The notes under the pieces were generated by a model. The model was not told the DNA's origin. It was given only the letters and a program-made list of their open reading frames with translations, and did no database searches. The position numbers were made by a program, and so were the translations under genes. Positions 8,789 to 17,718 of a DNA stretch of 64,000 nucleotides are shown here, one piece after another. Numbering within the stretch: the stretch's first letter is position 1; every line of letters starts with the position of its first letter. This DNA is from Thermoplasmata archaeon (GTDB lineage: Archaea > Thermoplasmatota > Thermoplasmata > Thermoplasmatales > GCA-001856825). The stretch lies in NCBI GenBank assembly GCA_021816725.1, contig JAKAXD010000002.1, positions 49,957 to 113,956 of the forward strand, written 5' to 3'.

Positions 8789-9972
8789 GCTTACTTGTCG
8801 GAATTATAGGGAAGCCAAATGTTGGAAAGAGCACATTTTTCTCCGCTCTTACGGAAAATCCTGTAGAGATAGCGGACTATCCATTTACCACTATAGAATC
8901 AAACAAGGGGGTCACCTATATAAGGGCAAAATGCCCTGAGACGGATATCGGAAGGAAATGCAATCCTAAGCTTGGAAAGTGTGTAAGTGGGGTAAGGCTT
9001 GTTCCTGTTGAATTGATAGACGTCGCTGGATTGGTACCTGGGGCCCACGAAGGCAAGGGGCTTGGAAACAAATTCCTCGACGACCTCAGGAGGGCAGATG
9101 GCTTCATACAGGTAGTCGACTCAACCGGTTCCCTGGACCATAATGGGATTAATGTTGGAAGAGGCAAGGTAGACCCATTGAGCGATGCGGAATTTGTGCA
9201 AAATGAAATCGGGTTGTGGCTAGCAGGCATCATATCAGATGGCCTTATAAGAAACCTGAGGAAACTCGAGAGTGAAGGCGGCAAGCTGGATGCGGTAATA
9301 GCAGAGAAGGTTTCTGGACTTGGAATCGATCCAAAAGAGGTATCCGCTGCCATCAGGAACGCAGGAATACCCAGCAATCTCAAGGAGTGGGATGACCAGG
9401 TTACCCTAAGACTTTCAAAGGAAATAATAAGACTATCCAAACCAGGGATAATAGTTGCCAGCAAGGCAGACAAGATCGAACAATCTGAAGCAGCAAAATT
9501 GAGGGAAAGGGGAGCTCTCGTTGTTTCAGGGGACTATGAGCTTGTACTGAGGAGGGCATCAAAGGCAGGACTGATAGACTATTTCCCAGGAAATGACTAC
9601 TTCACGATCATAGACGAGGGAAAATTGAACATTGCCCAGAAAGAAGCACTGAAGAAGGTCAGTGACTTCCTTAAGGCCAACAATGGAACACAAACCCAGG
9701 AAGCGGTAGAGTATCTTGTTTATGATGTTCTTAAGATGATAGTTGTCTATCCTGTAGAGGATGAAAACCACTGGACAGACAAGAATGGAAACACACTCCC
9801 TGATGCAATCCTCATGAAACAGGGGTCAACCGCAATCGACCTTGCATACAAGGTTCATTCCGATCTGGGGGAAAAATTCATCAGGGCAGTAAATGGACGG
9901 ACAAAGAGGGTTCTTGGGAGGGATTACCAGCTGCAGGACGGAGATGTCATTAAGATTGTCGCTGCCCACTGA
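8785..9972 (+). CDS. ychF: OBG/YchF-type translation-associated GTPase
   Basis: Ribosome-associated P-loop NTPase with a C-terminal TGS domain. Seen: G1 GKPNVGKST (about residues 9-17), switch regions DYPFTTI and DVAGLVPGAHEGKG, G4-like ASKADK (about 227-232), and a TGS domain beginning at DAILMKQGSTAIDLAY and ending in LQDGDVIKIVAAH. The 395 residues are typical of archaeal members. Overlaps UPF0179 by 4 bp; its 3' end overlaps the end of the convergent dim1 gene by about 23 bp. Confidence 0.94.
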   Translation: MSLLVGIIGKPNVGKSTFFSALTENPVEIADYPFTTIESNKGVTYIRAKCPETDIGRKCNPKLGKCVSGVRLVPVELIDVAGLVPGAHEGKGLGNKFLDDLRRADGFIQVVDSTGSLDHNGINVGRGKVDPLSDAEFVQNEIGLWLAGIISDGLIRNLRKLESEGGKLDAVIAEKVSGLGIDPKEVSAAIRNAGIPSNLKEWDDQVTLRLSKEIIRLSKPGIIVASKADKIEQSEAAKLRERGALVVSGDYELVLRRASKAGLIDYFPGNDYFTIIDEGKLNIAQKEALKKVSDFLKANNGTQTQEAVEYLVYDVLKMIVVYPVEDENHWTDKNGNTLPDAILMKQGSTAIDLAYKVHSDLGEKFIRAVNGRTKRVLGRDYQLQDGDVIKIVAAH

Positions 9973-10651
9973 ATTTACTAAAAATTTCTAGCAGCTCTAT
10001 ACTCGACAACTCTTCCGGTCTGTTATCGCCGTAAATTTCAGAATCAACAATGTTTCTAATCTTCTTCCTTCTTTGCGAGAACAGTAGCTTAAGGAATTCA
10101 TCGAATCCAGGTGGTATATATTTATCTCTCTTCTCAAGTCTGAGAACAGTGCTGTATACTTCTGGAGATGGAGTGAATTTGGATGGAGGAATGTCAAATT
10201 TCCTTTCTATCCTGAACTTCATCTGCATCATGATAGAAAGCCTGGAATACTCCCTTGTCTTTGGAATAGCAGTTATCCTATCAGCAACCTCTTTCTGGAT
10301 CGTAACTACGCCTTCATCGAACCTGCTGTTCCACAGTTTTTCCAGAAGAGGGGAAGAGATGGAATACGGCATGTTCGAAATGAACACGTCAAACACGGGC
10401 CATTCAACCTTCAGAGCATCTCCTGAAATTATTTTTGCATCTGGAAAAGAATCAACCAATCGTTTTACGAATCCTTTCTCCCTCTCAATTATGGTCAGTG
10501 ACCTGTAGTTCCTCAAGAACCTAGTAAGCTGACCCAATCCTGCACCAACCTCCAGAACATCTTTGTCTTGAACATTTACGATAGAAACTATATTCTCTGC
10601 AATCCTGGTGTCATTGAGGAAGTTTATTCCTGAGCTTCTATTCCTGTGCAT
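9950..10651 (-). CDS. rsmA: 16S rRNA adenine N6,N6-dimethyltransferase (KsgA/Dim1)
   Basis: Dimethylates two adjacent adenines in the 3'-terminal helix of 16S rRNA during small-subunit maturation. SAM-binding motif VLEVGAGLGQLTRFL at about residues 36-50, catalytic SNMPYSISSP (the NxPY motif) around 112-121, and a short basic C-terminal domain with RRKKIRNIV. The 233-residue length is a little short but complete. Last gene of the long minus-strand cluster, starting just after the DUF655 gene; its 3' end overlaps that of the GTPase gene. Confidence 0.93.
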   Translation of the reverse strand: MHRNRSSGINFLNDTRIAENIVSIVNVQDKDVLEVGAGLGQLTRFLRNYRSLTIIEREKGFVKRLVDSFPDAKIISGDALKVEWPVFDVFISNMPYSISSPLLEKLWNSRFDEGVVTIQKEVADRITAIPKTREYSRLSIMMQMKFRIERKFDIPPSKFTPSPEVYSTVLRLEKRDKYIPPGFDEFLKLLFSQRRKKIRNIVDSEIYGDNRPEELSSIELLEIFSKFSGQRQS

Positions 10652-10654
10652 CGC

Positions 10655-11212
10655 CTATCCGGAAACGAACAGCCTATGCCTTTCATCCTTGTTCTTGAGT
10701 TCCCTGATAATCCGCTCCGTGATCATTTTCTCAGGATCCCTGAGGCCCTTGACCCTAGACTTAAGGTCCTGAAAGTTCTTGAATGGCCCCTTCTTCCTTT
10801 CGTCAAGTATCTCCCACATGAGGTTCCTTCCTACGCCATAGAGAAGATCAAGCTGGTGGAGTCTTGCCGTAACCGGTTGTGCGTTGTTGAAGAAATTCAC
10901 GAATCTCTGTTCGTTGTTTTCTACTATTTGCCTCAGTACAAATTCAATCTCATTCTGGGCACCTGGTGTCAGCTCATCAAAGGAAATCCTTCTTCTTACG
11001 CTTCCTATCTTATCCCTCTTCTCTATATCCTTCCCGATGTACACCCTGTCTCCTATCGCCATCGCAACACCCTGCTTCGGTATAAGCTCGAAGAGTTTCA
11101 GCTCCTCTTCCCCTATTGCGAGCGAGAGTGGAACCCTCTTGAATGCTTTTTCTTCCATCCTTCCTTGTGGTAGAATGTCAAGGACGTACGCATACTCTTC
11201 CAAGGTAGTCAC
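10655..11212 (-). CDS. DUF655 family protein (archaeal, helix-hairpin-helix-like C-terminus)
   Basis: Conserved archaeal protein of 185 residues usually found beside rpo4 and L21e, as here. Seen: EEYAYVLDILPQGR at the N-terminus, a small beta-rich nucleic-acid-binding-like region with GDRVYIGKD, then LHQLDLLYGVGRNLMWEILDER and FKNFQDLKSRV. The last two resemble a helix-hairpin-helix fold; RNA or DNA binding is inferred. It overlaps the rpo4 stop by 4 bp and is followed after 3 bp by rsmA, so it probably works in ribosome or RNA metabolism. Confidence 0.85.
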   Translation of the reverse strand: MTTLEEYAYVLDILPQGRMEEKAFKRVPLSLAIGEEELKLFELIPKQGVAMAIGDRVYIGKDIEKRDKIGSVRRRISFDELTPGAQNEIEFVLRQIVENNEQRFVNFFNNAQPVTARLHQLDLLYGVGRNLMWEILDERKKGPFKNFQDLKSRVKGLRDPEKMITERIIRELKNKDERHRLFVSG

Positions 11213-11523
11213 CTGCTCTTGTGAAGAGTTTCAATGATCTTGTTTCCCAGTTCCTGTTCAAGGTTTTGAACGTGGGGGTACAGGATAGACCTTAGTTCAT
11301 CTATGTTTGCCGGCATGATGTCTATGACCTTTACTGCAAGCATCTCTTCCAGTCCTAATGAAACTAGCTCCTTTTGAAGTTTTGCAGCCTTTTCCTCTGA
11401 AACTTTGGAGAATTTGGTGAGGTGCTTAAGTGCAGACGCTTGGACATCAGTGAGTTCTCTTTCCTTTGAAGCATTAGAGAGCAGTTCCTTTGCCTTGGCC
11501 AGTGGGATGTATTTTACTTTCAT
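11209..11523 (-). CDS. rpo4: DNA-directed RNA polymerase subunit Rpo4 (RpoF)
   Basis: Small stalk subunit of archaeal RNA polymerase, partner of Rpo7 and homologue of eukaryotic RPB4. The 104 residues fit the family: KYIPLAKAKELL at the N-terminus, ALKHLTKFSKVSEEKA, then DIMPANIDELRSIL in the C-terminal HRDC-like bundle. It sits 9 bp after L21e and overlaps DUF655 by 4 bp, the classic euryarchaeal L21e-rpo4-DUF655-dim1 order. Confidence 0.92.
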   Translation of the reverse strand: MKVKYIPLAKAKELLSNASKERELTDVQASALKHLTKFSKVSEEKAAKLQKELVSLGLEEMLAVKVIDIMPANIDELRSILYPHVQNLEQELGNKIIETLHKSR

Positions 11524-11532
11524 TCCCCTGAT

Positions 11533-11823
11533 TCACGCCCTTCTTAAATGAATTGGATAAGCAACGACTGTCTTGGGTTTCCCCTGATCGCTTATCTTAA
11601 TGACGTATGCATCTCCTCTCTGTCCCTCAACGACCCCCGTCATACCCTGAAATCTCTTGAAAGGCATACCCTTGTGAAAAGATGGTTCTAAATCGATGGC
11701 TACACTGTCTCCTACCTTGAACGTCTTAACTATCCTGTTTACGGTAATTGGTCCCCTCTCGTTCAACCTCTTCCTCATCTTGTATCTAGTCTTAGATCTG
11801 GGACCGTGAGACATTTTTCCCAT
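11533..11823 (-). CDS. rpl21e: 50S ribosomal protein L21e
   Basis: Large-subunit ribosomal protein specific to archaea and eukaryotes. The 96 residues begin with a basic GKMSHGPRSKTRYKM segment and contain FKVGDSVAIDLEPSFHKGMP and the KOW-like GMTGVVEGQRGDAYVI, all typical of L21e. Lies 11 bp downstream of pus10 and 9 bp upstream of rpo4. Confidence 0.95.
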   Translation of the reverse strand: MGKMSHGPRSKTRYKMRKRLNERGPITVNRIVKTFKVGDSVAIDLEPSFHKGMPFKRFQGMTGVVEGQRGDAYVIKISDQGKPKTVVAYPIHLRRA

Positions 11824-11834
11824 TTTTCCATCTC

Positions 11835-12902
11835 CTATTTGACTTCGAGCACATTAAGATAATCTATTTTAACGTTTATGTCCAATTCGTCCTTGAGGTT
11901 TGGGACTGTACGACCGTTGTCTCCCGTGATGAATTCCTTGATGTATGTACCTGCCTCCGCCCTTATGACTAACACCAGGTGGCCCTCATTATATTGCTTG
12001 ACTTCCATTGACCTAATAGTCCTTTCCCTAAGCTTATCCTTCCTAATGTTCAGTACCCTCCTGGGGGTCTTCTGGTTGATCCTGAGATTGCTATACTTCT
12101 TCAAGATCTCCTCTATTCCATCTATTGCATTCCCCTCTATTGTTAGACCGACTTCATATGTCTTGTCGGGCCTCTGAGTCTTCATATCCTCTATTTCAAC
12201 AGGGTTCGCCGGGGATAATTCAATTATCTCAACCCCGCCACCTGAAAACTTCAGTACCTCCTCTGAAATTCTCGCAGGATCGAATGTGCGCTTGCGGGGG
12301 TTCTTGATTTCAACGTAGAATGGCCTTCCATTGCCGAGCATCAGGGCATCAACGTCTTCCCTGCCTGACGCATAGAAATTATAGTCGCTGCCCTTGAGTA
12401 GGTCACAAGCTGTCAAGCCTATGTATTCTGAAATAGACTTCTCCCTCTCCTTCCCTATCCCCGGCTTTATCCACGGAGATTGAGGGATACCTCTCCTCTT
12501 CTTGAGGTACCTTCCCTTCAGGTATATTGGCCTAATCCATATTGAGTAATCCATGTTTTCCTGATTTACAGTGAATACAATCTCTGGCCTGGAAAAATCA
12601 GCCCTGTAAGGGAGTTCAGCTTCTATCTTTGAGCCCAAGGCAACCTGGAATTCATCCTTGTAACTCCTGAGCTTCACTCCTGTCTTCTCTGCAAGTTCAA
12701 TTTCCTTTCTCAGGTTTCCCTTCGGCGTTCTCAACCCTATCAGGAATGTAGAGAAATCATACTTTTTGGTTTCTCCTTCAAACATTACAAAATAATCTTC
12801 AACATGGTCCAGAATGTCACCGCAAAGTTCACAGCTTCCTTCCCCTGATTCTGAATAGTCGTTATAGGATAGCCTTTCTTTGCATCTTGGGCAAAGGTAC
12901 AT
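11835..12902 (-). CDS. pus10: tRNA pseudouridine(54/55) synthase Pus10
   Basis: Makes pseudouridine at positions 54/55 of tRNA in archaea. The N-terminal zinc-binding/THUMP-like part carries CPRCKERLSYND and CELCGDIL (residues 4-30). The catalytic domain contains GREDVDALMLGNGRPF (about 178-193; the Asp in REDVD is the expected catalytic residue), then EIKNPRKRTFD and the C-terminal AEAGTYIKEFITGDNGRTVP. At 355 residues it is complete. It starts immediately after the rpo12 stop and precedes L21e by 11 bp. Confidence 0.93.
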   Translation of the reverse strand: MYLCPRCKERLSYNDYSESGEGSCELCGDILDHVEDYFVMFEGETKKYDFSTFLIGLRTPKGNLRKEIELAEKTGVKLRSYKDEFQVALGSKIEAELPYRADFSRPEIVFTVNQENMDYSIWIRPIYLKGRYLKKRRGIPQSPWIKPGIGKEREKSISEYIGLTACDLLKGSDYNFYASGREDVDALMLGNGRPFYVEIKNPRKRTFDPARISEEVLKFSGGGVEIIELSPANPVEIEDMKTQRPDKTYEVGLTIEGNAIDGIEEILKKYSNLRINQKTPRRVLNIRKDKLRERTIRSMEVKQYNEGHLVLVIRAEAGTYIKEFITGDNGRTVPNLKDELDINVKIDYLNVLEVK

Positions 12903-13034
12903 CTACTTGACTTCTACTGTCTTCACAACATTCCCGGGAATCCTCACAAAGACCTTGGATCCACACTCACATTCGAACTGTGTTGTATCTCCTTCGTCCT
13001 TCAGTTCCCTTCCACACCTTATGCACTTAAACAT
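12903..13034 (-). CDS. rpo12: DNA-directed RNA polymerase subunit Rpo12 (RpoP)
   Basis: 43-residue zinc-binding RNA polymerase subunit, homologue of RPB12. Starts MFKCIRCGREL at the ATG at 13034 and contains a second pair, CECGSKV; one zinc ribbon with four cysteines. A longer in-frame ORF extends upstream through the L37Ae gene, but only this part matches the family. It overlaps the 3' end of L37Ae by 8 bp and abuts pus10, implying coupled translation. Confidence 0.93.
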   Translation of the reverse strand: MFKCIRCGRELKDEGDTTQFECECGSKVFVRIPGNVVKTVEVK

Positions 13035-13284
13035 TTTCCAGGTCCACCTTCTTGAATTCAGTACTAAGTTCAGGAGAATATGCATCTCCGACAAACTCGA
13101 AGCCGCACTTTCTGCAACCCCAGATACCAGGATGTATCCTCTTGACTGATACGTGGTGACACCTAGGGCATATGTAAGTGGTTTTCCTGAGATTTTCCAT
13201 CTCAAGCCACCTCTTCTTGACAGTAGAACCATACCTGGCACCGAATCTGCCAGAACTTCCTACCTTCCTTGTCTTCTTGGTCAT
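13027..13284 (-). CDS. rpl37ae: 50S ribosomal protein L37Ae
   Basis: Zinc-ribbon protein of the archaeal/eukaryotic large ribosomal subunit. The 85 residues begin TKKTRKVGSSGRFGARYG and carry CPRCHHVSVKR and GCRKCGFEF, the C-x2-C/C-x2-C zinc site. Starts 4 bp after rrp42 and overlaps rpo12, so it is embedded in the exosome-ribosome cluster. Confidence 0.95.
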   Translation of the reverse strand: MTKKTRKVGSSGRFGARYGSTVKKRWLEMENLRKTTYICPRCHHVSVKRIHPGIWGCRKCGFEFVGDAYSPELSTEFKKVDLENV

Positions 13285-13288
13285 GGAC

Positions 13289-14074
13289 TCATTTCCCCAG
13301 TACTCTCTTCCTAATATCCTTTCCCACTTTAATCGATGTATCGACTGCAGAAAACAGTTCCTCCTTCGTGATGCTGCCGCCTAGTCCTTTCTGCATTGCA
13401 ACAACGTCCCCGTTCTCATTCGTTGCTACTGACAATCTTGCCGACGCAACCTCCTCCTCTTCAAGGTTGGGATCCGCAAGGAGGGTATTGCCGATCTTTG
13501 CGAACGTCACATTGATTGGAATGTGGTTTATTGGCAGCTGGAAATCCTCGGCACCGATCTTCGATGCAGGGACCTTTGCCTCAAGCAGAGCAGCCACTGC
13601 TCCGAGCGAGCAGGCGTCTATCAGGTTGCCGTCATAATCCAGGATGTGCATGTCGATGAATACGACCCAGACCTTCTCCCCTTCCTTTATCACCAGCTTG
13701 TCAAGATCTATCATCTTTGATTCCCTAATACCCCTGTCAACGACCCTCGCCAGTTCAATTGCATCTTCGCCTGGTGGTCCCGATTCAAAAGTAGGCGAAG
13801 CCATTGGTAGTAGTTCTGCATTGGTCGTCAGTATGCCGCTGTTGGGGGTGTCCGGAAATGGTTCCCCCTGCTCAATCTTGATGCCTACGAGTACCCTCGT
13901 GTCGCCGAGTCTAACTTCAGCTGATCCCTCTGCCCTCGGAACGAAGTTTGTGTTAACTACTGCAGTCCTAATCTCGTCAAACTTCCTGCCGTCTATCCTG
14001 CTCCCCTCAGCACATATTTTCTCCAGGTATTCCCTCTTTAATCCATAAACTATCTCATCTGCGCTCTTACTCAC
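13289..14074 (-). CDS. rrp42: Exosome complex subunit Rrp42
   Basis: Non-catalytic RNase PH-like subunit that pairs with Rrp41 in the hexameric archaeal exosome ring. Seen: [11 protein letters not shown] (about residues 25-35), [32 protein letters not shown] and [17 protein letters not shown]. The frame is open far upstream inside rrp41. The GTG at 14074, with GGTGA about 5 nt before it, is the preferred start; a GTG at 14083 is the alternative. Both overlap the rrp41 end. Lacks the catalytic arginine/aspartate set of Rrp41 as expected. Confidence 0.92.
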   Translation of the reverse strand: MSKSADEIVYGLKREYLEKICAEGSRIDGRKFDEIRTAVVNTNFVPRAEGSAEVRLGDTRVLVGIKIEQGEPFPDTPNSGILTTNAELLPMASPTFESGPPGEDAIELARVVDRGIRESKMIDLDKLVIKEGEKVWVVFIDMHILDYDGNLIDACSLGAVAALLEAKVPASKIGAEDFQLPINHIPINVTFAKIGNTLLADPNLEEEEVASARLSVATNENGDVVAMQKGLGGSITKEELFSAVDTSIKVGKDIRKRVLGK

Positions 14075-14828
14075 TGCGCTCACCTTCCTTTTCACTTTCA
14101 CTGGCCTTGTATTTTGCAAGAAGCGCCTCCTTCTGAAGGTCAGAAATGTACATCGCTGCCTTCTTTGAGAGCTCAACTGCTTCTTCCAGCTCGTCTCTTG
14201 TCATATTCCCATCCATCTGTAGCAGGACTATCTCCTGAGTCCTTGGAATAATGGCCATTGGCAGGTCAGCCTGTCCGAAGTTGTCTTCCTCCTTGTTCAG
14301 GTCGAGGACCACCTTCCCATCGATCTTGCCGGATGCACATCCAACCACCAGGTCCTTCATTGGTATGCCCGCATCCACGAGTGCAACTGATGCGGCTGTC
14401 AGTCCCGCAATTCTTGTGCCTGCATCAGCCTGAAGGACCTCGATGTAGACATCTATGCTCGTCCTTGGGAACTGTTCCGTGAATACTGCACACTCCAGCG
14501 CTTCCCCTATGACTTTGCTTATTTCTACTGCCCTTCTATCAGGCCCAGGTCTCTTTCTCTCGTCAACGGAAAAAGCAGCCATATTGTATCTTGCATTTAT
14601 TATCGCCCTGGAAGGATTCTGTGTGTGCTTCGGGAATGCTTCCCTCGGCCCGTAAACAGCAACTAGAACCTTGTTTCCTCCCCATTCGATGTATGCTGAT
14701 CCATCCGCCCTGTTAAGCACTCCTACTTCTATCCTGATAGGCCTTAACTCGTTGAACTTCCTTCCGTCTATTCTCAAACCATCTTCATTTATCAGTTTTA
14801 TATCGCTTTGCGTTCCCAATTCAATCAC
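14067..14828 (-). CDS. rrp41: Exosome complex catalytic subunit Rrp41
   Basis: Phosphorolytic 3'-5' exoribonuclease subunit of the archaeal exosome. The 253 residues show [16 protein letters not shown] (about 19-34), [10 protein letters not shown], the phosphate-binding/catalytic region [19 protein letters not shown] and [17 protein letters not shown] with the expected acidic active-site residues. The C-terminus is charged ([10 protein letters not shown]). Overlaps rrp4 by 8 bp and rrp42 at its 3' end: one tightly coupled exosome operon. Confidence 0.94.
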   Translation of the reverse strand: MIELGTQSDIKLINEDGLRIDGRKFNELRPIRIEVGVLNRADGSAYIEWGGNKVLVAVYGPREAFPKHTQNPSRAIINARYNMAAFSVDERKRPGPDRRAVEISKVIGEALECAVFTEQFPRTSIDVYIEVLQADAGTRIAGLTAASVALVDAGIPMKDLVVGCASGKIDGKVVLDLNKEEDNFGQADLPMAIIPRTQEIVLLQMDGNMTRDELEEAVELSKKAAMYISDLQKEALLAKYKASESEKEGERSE

Positions 14829-15495
14829 CTTTGTTCTCTTCCAATATCTTTTTCACTCTGTCCGTCAATCCAGACGTGTGCGCCTCTTTCTCTATATACT
14901 TCAAAATTTTCTTCACTGCCATTACCTTGTCAGCAGATCCGTCAAGCCATACTACCCCATTCTGTCCAAGCTGGATCTTTACTCCCGTCATTTCCTTGAT
15001 CGTGTTGACCATTGACCCCGCCTTTCCTATGATACGGGAGACCTTGGTCGGCTGAACCATTACTATGTGGCCTCCCTCAAGTTTTCTCAGGCCTGCATCC
15101 TTCAGCGAGAGCCAGATCTGCCTGGACTCCGTTATCTCATTGACCTTGAGGAACACAGTATCGCCTATTCCAAGTATCTTGTTCAGATCCTGGTCCAGAT
15201 TTTTCCACGGCGTATCGTTAATGTGCAGGAAACCCGGATACGGACCTCTGATGTCCATGATCCAGAACGACGGGGCTATGTCTATTACCTTTCCAATTAT
15301 CCTGTCGTTCCTTACAGGATAGTATTTCCCAGACAGCGGAATTATGTTGGCGTAGTTGTTGTAGGTCTGCAGTACGCCCATCTGATACGAGTAATACTTC
15401 CCGTTCTCGTGATAAATTCCGTTTCCCTGTTTCATTCCTTCTAGATTTATCTCCTCTCCTGGCAAAACAATCTTCCTTTCCATATCCAAATACAT
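14821..15495 (-). CDS. rrp4: Exosome complex RNA-binding subunit Rrp4
   Basis: Cap subunit that recruits RNA to the exosome ring. The 224 residues show an N-terminal domain (VLPGEEI), an S1 domain (about 65-135, with [17 protein letters not shown] and [10 protein letters not shown]) and a KH domain (about 145-205, with [18 protein letters not shown], the GxxG loop). Start may be the first ATG or the [11 protein letters not shown] methionine four codons later. It lies 6 bp after the SBDS gene and overlaps rrp41. Confidence 0.93.
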   Translation of the reverse strand: MYLDMERKIVLPGEEINLEGMKQGNGIYHENGKYYSYQMGVLQTYNNYANIIPLSGKYYPVRNDRIIGKVIDIAPSFWIMDIRGPYPGFLHINDTPWKNLDQDLNKILGIGDTVFLKVNEITESRQIWLSLKDAGLRKLEGGHIVMVQPTKVSRIIGKAGSMVNTIKEMTGVKIQLGQNGVVWLDGSADKVMAVKKILKYIEKEAHTSGLTDRVKKILEENKGD

Positions 15496-15501
15496 TCACC
15501 T

Positions 15502-16209
15502 CTATTTTATCAACCTTATATTCACATTACCTTTTGTTCTCTTGTTCAGGAAGTCGTAAAGCTGATCCTGAACCCCACCGGGAATCTCTATAATTGCACT
15601 GTAATTCCCGTTGTTCTTCCAATCTTCCTTGAGTATCTGTCCGAGGTGGGCCATTTCTGCATATATTTTCCCGTACTCTGTTCCCGGTACCTCGATCTCC
15701 ATCTTAACGTGCTCGAACCTGATCGGAAGAATGATCCTTATAGCCTTCAGAACCTCATTGACCTGTTCCTCTGCGCTCTTAAATGGATCCACCCTGACCT
15801 TTGCTTCCTCCATTGCTTTCTCTATCCTCTGCGGCGGATGTGGCGTTCCTGACTGAGGATTCATGGACTCCCTAGATATTATCTCTACGATTTGCCTTCT
15901 CTTCTCTTCAAGCATCTTGCGCCTTTGTTCTGTTGTAAGCTGTACCTGGCCCCTCTTCACTATCTCTACTACTACAGTCTGAAAGTCGTCAGTGCCAAAT
16001 ACCTCTTTTATTACTTCTTCTGATGCTCTGTCCCCTTTGCTGCTGTCCTTGAATATCATGTCAGTGGCCACGTAGTCAGATACGTTTACGTTTTTCCCCG
16101 ATTTGATCAAATCCACAAGTTTCTGGTCAATGAGCACCTCGAACCTGTGGCCCTTTGATTCGTATCTGGCAATAAGAGCGTCCTCTACTTTGACCATTAC
16201 CCTTCTCAC
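15502..16209 (-). CDS. sdo1: Ribosome maturation protein SBDS (SDO1)
   Basis: Archaeal orthologue of Shwachman-Bodian-Diamond protein, which helps release the anti-association factor aIF6 from the 60S-like subunit. The 235 residues cover three domains: FYSH-like N-terminus (DALIARYESKGHRFEVLID), helical middle (MLEEKRRQIVEIISRESMNPQSGTPHPP contains the hallmark segment) and a C-terminal ferredoxin-like domain. Overlaps psmA by 4 bp and precedes rrp4 by 6 bp, the conserved archaeal proteasome-SBDS-exosome arrangement. Confidence 0.94.
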   Translation of the reverse strand: MRRVMVKVEDALIARYESKGHRFEVLIDQKLVDLIKSGKNVNVSDYVATDMIFKDSSKGDRASEEVIKEVFGTDDFQTVVVEIVKRGQVQLTTEQRRKMLEEKRRQIVEIISRESMNPQSGTPHPPQRIEKAMEEAKVRVDPFKSAEEQVNEVLKAIRIILPIRFEHVKMEIEVPGTEYGKIYAEMAHLGQILKEDWKNNGNYSAIIEIPGGVQDQLYDFLNKRTKGNVNIRLIK

Positions 16210-16916
16210 TTGTTGCCTATGAGCTTGTTGGTTTCCTCCGGAGATAGAATTTTGAACTTTTGTCCCTTCGTTATGACCCCAACACTCACTGTCCCGAGCC
16301 CCTGTCCCTGTTCAAGTCCTGCCTTGAGCGCCTTTATCCCGAGTTCCGCAGCATCTTTCAGTTGCATGTTGCTTCTATATTCCTTTTCCAGGATTTCTAC
16401 TGCTGCATCCCTTCCATATCCTATAGCATCTGCCTTGTAACCAGTTGAGAGACCTGAAGGATCAGTCTCAAATAGGGTTATGCCCGTTTCGTCGATTCCA
16501 GTTATCAGAAGAGATGCTCCGAATGGCCTTACTCCGCCGTACTGCGTGTACTGCTGTAGGAGGTCGCACACCTTCTTAACCAATGACTCCACTATTATAT
16601 CCTGTCCGTATGTAACCTTCTCAGACTGGGCCTGGAGTCTCGCATGGTCTATCAATATCCTAGCGTCCCCGATAAGACCAGATGAGGCAGCACCGATGTG
16701 ACCGTCGATTGTGAATATTTTTTCAATACTTCTCTCGTCTATAAGTCCGCTCTTCACCCTCTTGTCTGCCATGAGGATTGCTCCGTCCTCAAACACGATA
16801 CCAATGGCAGTCGTACCTCTCTTGACGGCTTCCCTTGCATACTCTACCTGGAACAATCTTCCGTCCGGTGAGAACACTGTGATAGCCCTATCATATGCCA
16901 TTTGTGCTGATTGCAT
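16206..16916 (-). CDS. psmA: Proteasome subunit alpha
   Basis: Outer-ring subunit of the 20S proteasome. Contains the alpha signature YDRAITVFSPDGRLFQVEYA (residues about 8-27), GTTAIGIVFEDGAILMADKR and GAASSGLIGDAR. The first ATG of the frame is upstream at 16946, but homologues begin M-Q-x-A/G-Q-M-A-Y. Of the adjacent ATGs at 16919 and 16916, the latter has AGGTGA four nt upstream. Own promoter likely in the 76-bp gap after dphB. The beta subunit is not in the window. Confidence 0.94.
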   Translation of the reverse strand: MQSAQMAYDRAITVFSPDGRLFQVEYAREAVKRGTTAIGIVFEDGAILMADKRVKSGLIDERSIEKIFTIDGHIGAASSGLIGDARILIDHARLQAQSEKVTYGQDIIVESLVKKVCDLLQQYTQYGGVRPFGASLLITGIDETGITLFETDPSGLSTGYKADAIGYGRDAAVEILEKEYRSNMQLKDAAELGIKALKAGLEQGQGLGTVSVGVITKGQKFKILSPEETNKLIGNK

Positions 16917-16992
16917 CATTTCACCTACTTTCTCCGTATATGTCAACGCAGTAATAAACCTTTATGAGGATATTATAGCTAGAAAAAGCTAC

Positions 16993-17718
16993 CTAGAACC
17001 TGAATAAATCTAGCGATTCTTTCTCCTGAAAATGCAGTTCTGCTGGTATGACAATCGTTAATGGAACTTTCCCCTTTCTCCATTCCTTAACATCATTCAT
17101 TCTGCCATACGCTATAGCTTCATCTTCCGTACCAAGAGAGCTTACTACCCCTATCTCCCTGCTGTCTTCAAATACCCCTCCCTTCACTTCAGACTCCAAC
17201 CATTGGAGTTCTTCTACGGCCTCCCTCAATTCCATGGGAGGCTGGGTATCAAGAAGCAGAATCGTGTGCAGGTTCCTGTTATAGTTTTCGCGTATCTTGT
17301 CATAAGGTGATAATGGCCTGAAATTCCCTTCAAACCTGGGAAGAGATACAGGCGCTCCTATCTTATAGAGGTGAAGCCCCATCCTAGTTGCAGCAGTTGG
17401 AAAAATTGAGGAGTTGTGGAAAATTCTGACAGGAACTCCCTTCCTTGATGCTTCCTGATATATCGCAAAGTGGGTGGTTGCGGAAAATGAGTCTCCTGGT
17501 ATTACGATTGAAACATTACCCTCCTCCTTGAATAACCATTCAAAGTCTTCGAGCATTTTCCTGCTGGCAAATGTCAGTTCCCTTTGCCCAAATTTCTTTA
17601 GATAATTTGGGGAGGTATAGGTGTCCACTATTATAAACCTGGAATTTTCAAGGAAATCCATCTCCTCCATCGTAAAGCTCTTTGGAGGGTTGAAACCTGC
17701 GGATATGAATGCTATCAT
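16993..17718 (-). CDS. dphB: Diphthine synthase
   Basis: SAM-dependent methyltransferase that methylates the diphthamide precursor on elongation factor aEF2. The 241 residues fit the tetrapyrrole-methylase-like fold: FIIVDTYTSPNYL near residue 32, NVSIVIPGDSFSATTHF (about 73-89), VRIFHNSSIFPTAATRMGLHLYK, and a late ELREAVEELQWLE. Overlaps the metallophosphoesterase gene by 4 bp at its start. Secure family call. Confidence 0.92.
   Translation of the reverse strand: MIAFISAGFNPPKSFTMEEMDFLENSRFIIVDTYTSPNYLKKFGQRELTFASRKMLEDFEWLFKEEGNVSIVIPGDSFSATTHFAIYQEASRKGVPVRIFHNSSIFPTAATRMGLHLYKIGAPVSLPRFEGNFRPLSPYDKIRENYNRNLHTILLLDTQPPMELREAVEELQWLESEVKGGVFEDSREIGVVSSLGTEDEAIAYGRMNDVKEWRKGKVPLTIVIPAELHFQEKESLDLFRF

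Noticed and set aside
9559-9771. Antisense ORF inside the GTPase gene
   Set aside because: Shadow of a well-conserved gene with no ribosome binding site; many similar antisense ORFs across the window were dropped for the same reason.
13035-13241. N-terminal extension of the Rpo12 reading frame through the L37Ae gene
   Set aside because: Only the last 43 codons match Rpo12, and L37Ae clearly occupies the overlapping frame.
14084-14176. Long N-terminal extension of Rrp42 into rrp41
   Set aside because: Arg-rich and unlike Rrp42 homologues; it is a shadow of the rrp41 frame.
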